5,309 nt of DNA from positions 1 to 5,309 of the forward strand of contig CANGGA010000067.1 of the NCBI GenBank assembly GCA_947453285.1, in the 5' to 3' direction. The DNA comes from Microbacteriaceae bacterium. GTDB taxonomy: Bacteria > Actinomycetota > Actinomycetes > Actinomycetales > Microbacteriaceae. The notes below the pieces were generated by a model. The model saw nothing but the letters and a program-made list of their open reading frames with translations. It did no database searches and was not told where the DNA came from. The position numbers and the translations under genes were made by a program. Shown in pieces: positions 1-5,309 of the stretch (positions are counted from its first letter, which is position 1; each line of letters starts with the position of its first letter).

Positions 1-2
1 CA

Positions 3-1040
3 AAATTTTCGGCAAAGCAAACTGACAGTCACGTGCTTAGGCTTATGTCTCTAAAAGAGAATGTTGAGAAACATAATAGAGAGCAACTTCTAGCCCTGGA
101 CGGTTTAGGCCCCGAATCATTTAGAGCACTCATTCGTTATGAAGACTTAGATGAGATAAGTGACCCTGAGATCTTGGCAATCCCCGCCCCGTTAGTTCTG
201 GAGATAAAGGTGGGTGCTCCCGTGATGTTCGTTCGAAATGACCCTGACGGACGATGGGCAAACGGGACATTTGGCACTGTGGTTGGTTGGACCACCAATG
301 AAATAAACGTAGCTATAGATGGTCGCAAAGTCGCCGTTGAGCGGTCAGAATGGCCAATTGAAAGCCCCATGGTTGTTAAAGGCGAAAACGGACGATTCAT
401 GATCGGTTACGAAACGTTGGGGTCGATTCGGCAGTTTCCTTTGACACTGGCCTGGGCTATAACGATTCACAAATCACAGGGCCAGACCCTCTCGCAAGTA
501 GTACTAGATTTTTCACAAACATTTGAGGCGGGCATGGCCTACGTGGCCTTCAGCCGAGTTCGCAGTCTTGAAGGACTGGAAACTTTGACGCATTTCACTA
601 AAAAAGACATTCTTCCTCACAGCGAACGAATTTTTAGATTTATGGCGCACAGCCCATTTCAAGTATTAATTTCATGGGATCAGTTACCAAAACACATGCA
701 CCTGTTGGAAAAATTCAAAGAAGATCTATCAATTTTCCTAGATGAGACGGTTAATCCGGAAGCACTCATTGAGCTCTTTGCGAATGATCAACCAGAATTC
801 AAAAACCTATGGAAAGACCAGGAAAAATTCAATCATCAAGGCCGGATGGCATACCTAATGACTGAATATGGAATGACAGCCTTGGCATATGTTCTAAATA
901 TGTATCTGCGGTTTCCGAATCAAGCGCTGGCGCTCACGGCTCGCGCTTTATACGGCAACAAAGGAACCCAGGTTAAACCAAAGCAGTATCCGGATTCGTA
1001 CCTTTTCGCTTGCCGCGATTGGACACTTTTTAAGCATTAG
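3..1040 (+). CDS. PIF1/RecD-like superfamily 1 DNA helicase, C-terminal part (5' end outside window)
   Basis: The reading frame is open from the left edge, so the gene is partial; 345 residues are visible. The GTG at 33 and ATG at 45 are unlikely to be the true start, because residues around them ([13 protein letters not shown]) already resemble an internal segment of PIF1-type helicases. Further on come [15 protein letters not shown] (visible residues ~66-80), [10 protein letters not shown] (~87-96), [14 protein letters not shown] (~149-162, the UvrD_C_2-type helicase motif) and [14 protein letters not shown] (~179-192, motif VI with its arginine). The P-loop and Walker B motifs must lie upstream. 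These enzymes couple ATP hydrolysis to 5'-3' DNA unwinding; that polarity is family knowledge, not seen here. After residue ~200 a tail of about 140 residues is unassigned. The gene is A+T-richer than its neighbours and its TAG overlaps the purL stop codon tail to tail. The helicase assignment is firm; its cellular role (repair, replication, defence or mobile element) is open. Confidence 0.88.
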   Translation, partial: KFSAKQTDSHVLRLMSLKENVEKHNREQLLALDGLGPESFRALIRYEDLDEISDPEILAIPAPLVLEIKVGAPVMFVRNDPDGRWANGTFGTVVGWTTNEINVAIDGRKVAVERSEWPIESPMVVKGENGRFMIGYETLGSIRQFPLTLAWAITIHKSQGQTLSQVVLDFSQTFEAGMAYVAFSRVRSLEGLETLTHFTKKDILPHSERIFRFMAHSPFQVLISWDQLPKHMHLLEKFKEDLSIFLDETVNPEALIELFANDQPEFKNLWKDQEKFNHQGRMAYLMTEYGMTALAYVLNMYLRFPNQALALTARALYGNKGTQVKPKQYPDSYLFACRDWTLFKH

Positions 1041-3349
1041 CCAAATAGCGCAGGCAAAGTTGCCTTGAAACCGGTGCGCAAATCTTCTAGACCGAAGGTC
1101 GCAACATCCTGGATTTCAAGTTCACCCGAGTTATCGGTAACACCGATGCGCAACACAGGAATGCCGCGAGCCTCACACAAGCCGACAAACTTCACGTCAT
1201 CTTCGCGACCAACCGAAACCAAAACGCGTCCCGTTGATTCACTGAACAATGCGCAGGTGCGGTCGACGTTGTCACGCTCACTGATCTCGCCAAGCCAAAC
1301 TCGCGCACCCATATTGAAGCGCAAGCAAGACTCGACAATCGCCTGAGCCAAACCGGCCTCGCTAAGGTCGTGGGCAGACTCGATCAGACCCTGAAGCGAT
1401 GCGCCGTGAAGCAAATCGGCAAGAGCTGCCTCGTGAGCTAGGTCGACAACCGGCGGGCGACCGCCTAGGTGATCATGGATAACCTCTGCCCAAACCGAGC
1501 CGTCAAGCTCATCGCGGGTGGTGCCAAGCAGGTAGATGTTGTTGCCGGCGTCTTGCCAGCCAGAAGGAATGCGGCGGGCCACGTCGTCGATAACCCCGAG
1601 AACGCCAACCACCGGGGTCGGGTGAATAGCCACATCCCCGGTCTGGTTATAGAACGAGACGTTGCCGCCAGTAACTGGAATGCCAAGCTCGAGGCAACCG
1701 TCGGCCAAACCAGCAGTTGCCTGCTTGAACTGCCACATGACCTCGGGGTTCTCAGGGCTGCCGAAGTTGAGGCAGTTGGTCACAGCCAACGGCTTTGCGC
1801 CGCCGACTGCCACGTTTCGGTAGGCCTCGGCTAGCGCCAAACGAGCACCCTGGTATGGGTCGAGCTGGCAGAAGCGACCGTTCGCGTCGGTCGCGATCGA
1901 GATGCCGAGACCGCTGGTTTCGCTAACGCGAACCATTCCGCTGTCGTCTGGCATAGCCAGTGCGGTGTTGCCGCCAACGTAGTGGTCGTACTGATCGGTG
2001 ATCCATGACTTCGATGCCTGGTTGGGCGAAGTCACAATCTGCCAAAGTTGCGCGGCTAGGTCGGTGCCGCTTTCGTTCGCGCGGTATAGACCGCGAGAGT
2101 GAACGGTGTCTGCGTTGAGTGCGTCTTGGTATGAAGGGAATGCGACCGGGCGCTCATAAACCGGACCATCGTGTGCAACGGTGCGAGGTGGAACGTTTAC
2201 GATTTCTTCGTCGCCCCAGTTGATGTAAAGGCGTGGCTCAGAAATTACTTCGCCGAGAATCGAGAATTCGACTTCCCACTTGTTGACAATCGCTTCGAAC
2301 TTCTTGCGATCTTGCTTCGGAACAATTGCCATCATGCGCTCTTGAGATTCGCTCATCAGAATCTCTTCTGGGGTTAGCGACTCGTCGCGCTTCAAAACCT
2401 TTTGCAACTGCACGCGCATTCCTGCGTTTCCGTTCGATGCCAACTCGCTAGTTGCGCAAGACAAACCTGCGCCACCCAAGTCTTGAATTCCGGCAACGAC
2501 GTCAGCCTTATAAAGTTCGAGACAGCACTCAATCAAAACTTTTTCTGCGAACGGGTCGCCAACCTGAACAGCCGGACGACGCGATGGGCCGGTGCTGTCG
2601 AAAGTTTCTGACGCGAGAACGGAAACTCCACCGATGCCGTCTGCGCCAGTGCGTGCACCAAACAGAATTACAAGATCGCCAGGGTTTGACGCCTTGGCAA
2701 GTTTCAAATCTTCGTGACGAAGTGCTCCAACGCTGAGTGCGTTGACGAGCGGGTTGCCCTGGTAGACGCGATCGAAAACAGTTTCGCCACCGATGTTTGG
2801 CAAGCCTAGGCAGTTGCCATAGAACGAGATTCCGCTGACAACGCCGTTCACGACGCGGGCGGTGTCTGGGTGCTCAACCGCGCCGAAGCGAAGCTGATCC
2901 ATGACTGCAATTGGGCGTGCGCCCATGGTCAAGATGTCGCGAACGATGCCGCCAACGCCGGTTGCTGCGCCCTGAAACGGCTCGATGTAGCTCGGGTGGT
3001 TGTGGCTCTCGACCTTGAAGGTCACCGCCCAGCCCTCGCCGATGTCAACAACACCGGCGTTCTCGCCCATGCCAACCATGAGGTGCTTCTTCATCTCGTC
3101 GGTGACCTTTTCACCAAACTGGCGAAGATAAATCTTTGAAGACTTGTATGAGCAGTGCTCAGACCACATAACGGAATACATCGCTAGCTCGGCGCTGGTT
3201 GGGCGGCGGCCCAGAATTTCACGGATGCGCGCGTACTCGTCTTCTTTTAGACCGAGTTCTTTCCAAGGCTGGTGCTTGTCTGGGGTCTCTGCTGCGTTTG
3301 CAGTGGTGTCGACGCCCGACGGTGCAGTTTTCTTTTTGAACAGTGCCAT
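1037..3349 (-). CDS. purL: phosphoribosylformylglycinamidine synthase subunit PurL (small, stand-alone type)
   Basis: This is the complete synthetase subunit of FGAM synthetase, which amidates FGAR to FGAM with ATP and ammonia delivered by PurQ, in the cytoplasm. At 770 residues it fits the small PurL type that needs separate PurS and PurQ. The first half carries MWSEHCSYK (61-69, with the family's conserved His at 65), [19 protein letters not shown] (113-131), [11 protein letters not shown] (182-192), [13 protein letters not shown] (290-302) and MSESQERMM (332-340). The second, pseudo-symmetric half carries [11 protein letters not shown] (452-462), [17 protein letters not shown] (496-512), [18 protein letters not shown] (524-541), [12 protein letters not shown] (559-570) and [13 protein letters not shown] (658-670). 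The ATG at 3347-3349 follows an AAGG-type ribosome binding site that overlaps the purQ stop, with a 9-nt gap, suggesting translational coupling. The first ~28 residues ([10 protein letters not shown] onward) form a low-complexity leader before the conserved core. It ends with TAA at 1037-1039. Confidence 0.97.
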   Translation of the reverse strand: MALFKKKTAPSGVDTTANAAETPDKHQPWKELGLKEDEYARIREILGRRPTSAELAMYSVMWSEHCSYKSSKIYLRQFGEKVTDEMKKHLMVGMGENAGVVDIGEGWAVTFKVESHNHPSYIEPFQGAATGVGGIVRDILTMGARPIAVMDQLRFGAVEHPDTARVVNGVVSGISFYGNCLGLPNIGGETVFDRVYQGNPLVNALSVGALRHEDLKLAKASNPGDLVILFGARTGADGIGGVSVLASETFDSTGPSRRPAVQVGDPFAEKVLIECCLELYKADVVAGIQDLGGAGLSCATSELASNGNAGMRVQLQKVLKRDESLTPEEILMSESQERMMAIVPKQDRKKFEAIVNKWEVEFSILGEVISEPRLYINWGDEEIVNVPPRTVAHDGPVYERPVAFPSYQDALNADTVHSRGLYRANESGTDLAAQLWQIVTSPNQASKSWITDQYDHYVGGNTALAMPDDSGMVRVSETSGLGISIATDANGRFCQLDPYQGARLALAEAYRNVAVGGAKPLAVTNCLNFGSPENPEVMWQFKQATAGLADGCLELGIPVTGGNVSFYNQTGDVAIHPTPVVGVLGVIDDVARRIPSGWQDAGNNIYLLGTTRDELDGSVWAEVIHDHLGGRPPVVDLAHEAALADLLHGASLQGLIESAHDLSEAGLAQAIVESCLRFNMGARVWLGEISERDNVDRTCALFSESTGRVLVSVGREDDVKFVGLCEARGIPVLRIGVTDNSGELEIQDVATFGLEDLRTGFKATLPALFG

Positions 3350-3352
3350 GAT

Positions 3353-3360
3353 CTCGCCTT
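3353..3360 (-). promoter_or_regulatory. purL ribosome binding site overlapping the purQ stop codon
   Basis: Read on the minus strand, the junction is TAAGGCGAGATCATG. The AAGG of the Shine-Dalgarno-like stretch AAGGCGAG shares its two A residues with the purQ TAA stop (3359-3361). The AAGG core lies 7 nt from the purL ATG. This supports the chosen PurL start and suggests that ribosomes finishing purQ can reinitiate on purL. Confidence 0.7.
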
Positions 3361-4054
3361 ATGCGTTAACTAGTGCGTTGAGCACTGACTTGAAGAACAA
3401 CAAACCGTCAACACCGCTGCGCATCGCTGCGTCGGTGTCTGGGCCGAAGCCAGGTTCGACTGCGTGCTCAGGGTGAGGCATCAAACCAACAACGTTGCCG
3501 CGCTCGTTGCGCAAACCTGCGATGTCGTTCATCGAACCGTTTGGGTTGACGTCAACATATCTAAAAGTGATTAGACCTTCACCCTCGAGTCGAGCAAGCT
3601 CATCCTTGGTTGCGATGTAACCACCCTCACCGTTCTTTAGCGGAATGGTGATCTCTTGGTTCAAAGCGAACTGATTAGTCCAAGCGGTGTCGACATTCTC
3701 AACGCGAAGTTTCTGATCGCGGCAAATGAAGTGCTGGTGTTCGTTGCGAATCAATCCACCAGGAAGCAGATGTGATTCAACGAGAACCTGAAAACCGTTG
3801 CAAATTCCAAGAACCGGCAAACCTTGGTTTGCCTTTTTGATGATCTCTTTCATCACCGGTGCTTGTGCGGCGATTGCGCCGCAGCGCAGATAGTCGCCAT
3901 AAGAGAAACCACCAGGCAAAATTACTGCGTCAACTTTTTGCAAGTTGCTGTCTGCGTGCCAAAGCGAAACCGCTTCGCCACCGGCCAGGCGAACTGCGCG
4001 AGCTGCGTCGCGGTCATCCAAGGTGCCAGGAAAAGTGACTACACCAATCTTCAT
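3359..4054 (-). CDS. purQ: phosphoribosylformylglycinamidine synthase glutaminase subunit PurQ
   Basis: This complete 231-residue class I glutamine amidotransferase hydrolyses glutamine and supplies ammonia to PurL within the FGAM synthetase complex. Visible landmarks are the start [20 protein letters not shown], the [16 protein letters not shown] block (47-62), the nucleophile elbow LGICNGFQ with Cys85, and [11 protein letters not shown] (191-201), whose His194 and Glu196 complete the catalytic triad. The segment NGEGGYIA (141-148) is also typical of the family. Length matches stand-alone PurQ (about 220-235 residues). The ATG at 4052-4054 lies 2 nt after the purS TAG, with a GAGAA element at 4061-4065 inside the purS 3' end as a likely ribosome binding site. 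All key catalytic residues are present, so it should be functional together with PurS and PurL. Confidence 0.97.
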   Translation of the reverse strand: MKIGVVTFPGTLDDRDAARAVRLAGGEAVSLWHADSNLQKVDAVILPGGFSYGDYLRCGAIAAQAPVMKEIIKKANQGLPVLGICNGFQVLVESHLLPGGLIRNEHQHFICRDQKLRVENVDTAWTNQFALNQEITIPLKNGEGGYIATKDELARLEGEGLITFRYVDVNPNGSMNDIAGLRNERGNVVGLMPHPEHAVEPGFGPDTDAAMRSGVDGLLFFKSVLNALVNA

Positions 4055-4056
4055 GT

Positions 4057-4305
4057 CTAGTTCTCGACGACTACGTTGACGACGTCTTCGATAACGGCGT
4101 TGCTCAAGAAGTCTTCGCCGATCTTGCGCGCGGCAGCTAGGTCGGCATCTGTGACCTCGCGGTCGAAGTGAAGTTCGATGCGCTTGCCGATTCGAACAGC
4201 TGAGATGTCTTTGTTGCCGCTGCGGTGCAGAGCGTTTGCCACTGCCTTGCCCTGCGGGTCTAGAAGGTCAGCCTTTGGCATAACCTCAACGATGATCTTT
4301 GGCAT
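4057..4305 (-). CDS. purS: phosphoribosylformylglycinamidine synthase subunit PurS
   Basis: This complete 82-residue protein matches the PurS family, a small dimeric alpha/beta protein that bridges PurQ and PurL and helps channel ammonia in the three-part FGAM synthetase. The family signature is visible as [20 protein letters not shown] (2-21), the following ALHRSG (25-30), RIGKRIEL (38-45), and the end with [13 protein letters not shown] (69-81). Length is typical (about 80-90 residues). The ATG at 4303-4305 follows a strong AGGGG ribosome binding site after a short AAAA spacer, which fixes the start. It is the first gene of the compact purS-purQ-purL block and is preceded by an 81-nt gap, the largest in the minus-strand cluster, so transcription may also start just upstream. 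Nothing is odd in the protein itself. Confidence 0.96.
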   Translation of the reverse strand: MPKIIVEVMPKADLLDPQGKAVANALHRSGNKDISAVRIGKRIELHFDREVTDADLAAARKIGEDFLSNAVIEDVVNVVVEN

Positions 4306-4386
4306 TTTTCCCCTAAATTTGGGTATTTGCGAGCAATTTTGAGCCCGGCAGCATCGGCGAACCCCTTTATTTTAGCCGTATTCGGG
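4306..4386 (-). promoter_or_regulatory. 81-nt gap upstream of purS; possible internal promoter and leader
   Basis: This is the only real intergenic space in the cluster. On the minus strand it contains TAAAAT (4369-4374), which resembles a -10 box about 63 nt before the purS ATG, but no good -35 box lies 16-19 nt upstream of it. A strong ribosome binding site, AGGGG (4310-4314), precedes the start after only 4 nt. A 5-bp inverted repeat, TAGCC/GGCTA with a 7-nt loop (4373-4389), overlaps the stop codon of the membrane gene; it lacks a following T-run, so it is not a classic terminator. I recognise no purine riboswitch or known leader. The promoter call rests mainly on the gap itself and is weak. 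Confidence 0.3.
4310..4314 (-). promoter_or_regulatory. purS ribosome binding site
   Basis: On the minus strand AGGGG lies four A residues before the purS ATG. It is the strongest Shine-Dalgarno match in the window and decides the purS start. The spacer is shorter than the usual 5-9 nt if measured from the last G. Confidence 0.75.
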
Positions 4387-4887
4387 CTATTCGCTTTCTC
4401 TTTTCAGTCTTGCCGCTCGATGCAATTTATATTCGCGCCAGGTCAGCCAAAGAATGAATATGTCGAAGATTGTCAACAACAGCACGCCAAGGCTGAAAGC
4501 GGCGATTAAGTCGATGGTTTGCGACACGATGAACACGACAAGCGCGACCATCATCCACGGATAGGCCCACGCCTTATCGCGCAGCAACGCCCAAACCAGC
4601 ACAACCTTTGTTAACCCGTGCACGATTAGGTAGAGAGCAACGAAATGAGTCTCGGAAGTCGTCGCTCTAGCGCCCAAGTGCAAGATGAACTGCGCAATCA
4701 CATTATTGGGCTCGAGCTGAAGCTCTTTAGCCGTGAACCATTCAGTGAATGCCCTTATTTGCTCTGGGCTTATGAAGTAGGCACCGACTGCCCCAAGCAT
4801 TTCGAAAAGGCCAAAGAGTCCCTTTGCACCAATGCTCAAGACGAAAGTGCGGTGCAGAAGATTAGTTTCTGTGCGCAGTTGCTTCAT
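4387..4887 (-). CDS. DUF2127-like integral membrane protein of unknown function
   Basis: This 166-residue protein appears to belong to the uncharacterised DUF2127 family (recognised by pattern, not by search). About four hydrophobic segments are visible, at roughly residues 14-39, 82-102, 107-127 and 129-150. Family-like features are the N-terminal LLHRTFVLSIGAKGLFGLFE (10-29), ALYLIVHGLTKVVLVWALL (84-102), AYPWMMVAL (108-116) and the end of the last helix, FDIFILWLTWREYKLH (141-156), followed by a basic tail. There is no clear signal peptide; it should sit in the cytoplasmic membrane. The ATG at 4885-4887 comes 2 nt after the purC stop with no good ribosome binding site, so translation probably depends on ribosomes leaving purC. 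Nothing links its sequence to purine synthesis; a transport or membrane-stress role would be guesswork. A gene is certain enough from its fit between neighbours and its coherent membrane topology. Confidence 0.82.
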   Translation of the reverse strand: MKQLRTETNLLHRTFVLSIGAKGLFGLFEMLGAVGAYFISPEQIRAFTEWFTAKELQLEPNNVIAQFILHLGARATTSETHFVALYLIVHGLTKVVLVWALLRDKAWAYPWMMVALVVFIVSQTIDLIAAFSLGVLLLTIFDIFILWLTWREYKLHRAARLKRESE

Positions 4888-4889
4888 TT

Positions 4890-5309
4890 TTATGCGATTT
4901 CGCTGGTGAGTCGCTCAACCAATTCGGCATATTTGTCTGCCGTTTGCTCCACGATTTCGGCCGGCAACACCGGCGGTTCGCCGGTCTGGTTCCAGTTGTC
5001 GGCCAACCAGTTGCGAACGATTTGCTTGTCGAATGAGTCTTTGCGCTCGCCCTGCTGCCAAGCCGTCTTTGACCAGAATCGACTCGAGTCTGGGGTGAGC
5101 ACTTCGTCGCCGAGCGTGGTCACTCCGGTTGCCGGATCGATGCCGAATTCGAACTTGGTGTCGGCGAGAATCAGGCCAGCCTTCTCGGCCAGCTCGCTTG
5201 CTCGCTTGAAGATGGCGATGCTGAGATCGCGCAGTTCGGCAGCGTGTTTAGCTCCAACAAGTTCAACGGTGCGCTCGAACGAAATGTTTTCATCATGCTC
5301 GCCGAGTTC
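4890..5309 (-). CDS. purC: phosphoribosylaminoimidazole-succinocarboxamide synthase (SAICAR synthetase), C-terminal part
   Basis: PurC joins CAIR and aspartate with ATP to give SAICAR in de novo purine synthesis. The frame is open to the right edge, so the gene is partial: the last 139 codons plus TAA (4890-4892) are visible, about half of a usual 290-residue actinobacterial PurC. The GTG at 5121-5123 is internal, not a start, since upstream codons continue the family sequence. Visible signatures are ELGEHDENISFERTVEL at the edge, LILADTKFEFGID (the conserved DTKFEFG block) and LGDEVLTPDSSRFW, followed by the DKQIVRNWL segment. The Gly-rich ATP-binding N-terminal lobe lies outside the window. 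It is the most upstream visible member of the minus-strand cluster and is followed after 2 nt by the membrane gene. No frameshift or lost motif is seen in the visible half. Confidence 0.95.
   Translation of the reverse strand, partial: ELGEHDENISFERTVELVGAKHAAELRDLSIAIFKRASELAEKAGLILADTKFEFGIDPATGVTTLGDEVLTPDSSRFWSKTAWQQGERKDSFDKQIVRNWLADNWNQTGEPPVLPAEIVEQTADKYAELVERLTSEIA

Noticed and set aside
137..400. Minus-strand open frame of 87 codons opposite the helicase.
   Set aside because: It is a shadow of a helicase region with clear family motifs; its translation looks like no known protein.
1052..1065. Inverted repeat AGGCA-AAGT-TGCCT just past the helicase stop, as a possible terminator.
   Set aside because: The stem is only 5 bp and no T-run follows on either strand. 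It also lies inside the conserved 3' end of purL, so the bases are explained by coding.
1065..3139. Several plus-strand open frames of 68-121 codons opposite purL.
   Set aside because: They lie antisense to a strongly conserved gene, encode no recognisable motifs, and open frames of this size are expected opposite G+C-rich coding sequence.
3144..3476. Plus-strand open frame of 110 codons spanning the purL-purQ junction.
   Set aside because: It is antisense to the start of purL and the end of purQ, both firmly assigned, and has no supporting features.
4373..4389. TAGCC/GGCTA hairpin at the end of the membrane gene, as a terminator splitting the operon.
   Set aside because: The stem is 5 bp with a 7-nt loop and is followed by AAAATAAAG rather than T residues on the transcribed strand, so it does not fit an intrinsic terminator.
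4327..4509. Plus-strand open frame of 60 codons over the gap and the end of the membrane gene.
   Set aside because: No good ribosome binding site is seen, and most of it is antisense to a better-supported gene.
5121..5123. GTG as a start for a short 77-residue protein.
   Set aside because: The frame continues upstream to the window edge with PurC family sequence (DTKFEFGID), so the GTG is an internal valine codon.

Overview
This window looks like chromosome from a high-G+C Gram-positive bacterium, most likely an actinobacterium of the Microbacteriaceae type with moderate G+C. The basis is the order purC–purS–purQ–purL with a separate PurS and a small PurL, the actinobacterial style of the PurL sequence, and the mixed codon use. 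The taxonomic call is inference from memory of the families, not from a search.

Layout: four complete genes and two partial ones fill almost the whole window. On the plus strand, bases 3-1040 hold the 3' part of a PIF1/RecD-like superfamily 1 helicase whose N-terminal ATPase half lies left of the window. Everything else is on the minus strand and is transcribed from right to left: the C-terminal half of purC (SAICAR synthetase, running off the right edge), a small DUF2127-type membrane protein, purS, purQ and purL. Spacing within the minus-strand set is 2 nt (purC to DUF2127), 81 nt (DUF2127 to purS), 2 nt (purS to purQ) and 9 nt (purQ to purL). This suggests one operon, possibly with a second promoter in the 81-nt gap.

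How the genes work together: PurS, PurQ and PurL form the three-part FGAM synthetase (step 4 of de novo IMP synthesis). PurQ releases ammonia from glutamine, PurL uses it with ATP to amidate FGAR, and PurS bridges the two. PurC acts later in the same pathway (CAIR + aspartate + ATP to SAICAR). The membrane protein has no evident role in purine synthesis and is the odd member of the cluster.

The helicase and purL converge so tightly that their stop codons overlap within four bases, leaving no room for an intergenic terminator. The helicase is more A+T-rich than the purine genes and carries about 140 C-terminal residues that I do not recognise. I see no RNA genes, CRISPR array, insertion sequence or clear long repeat. 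The window is mostly ordinary housekeeping DNA. The points most worth a second look are the membrane gene inside the purine operon and the unassigned helicase tail. I found no convincing undescribed system.
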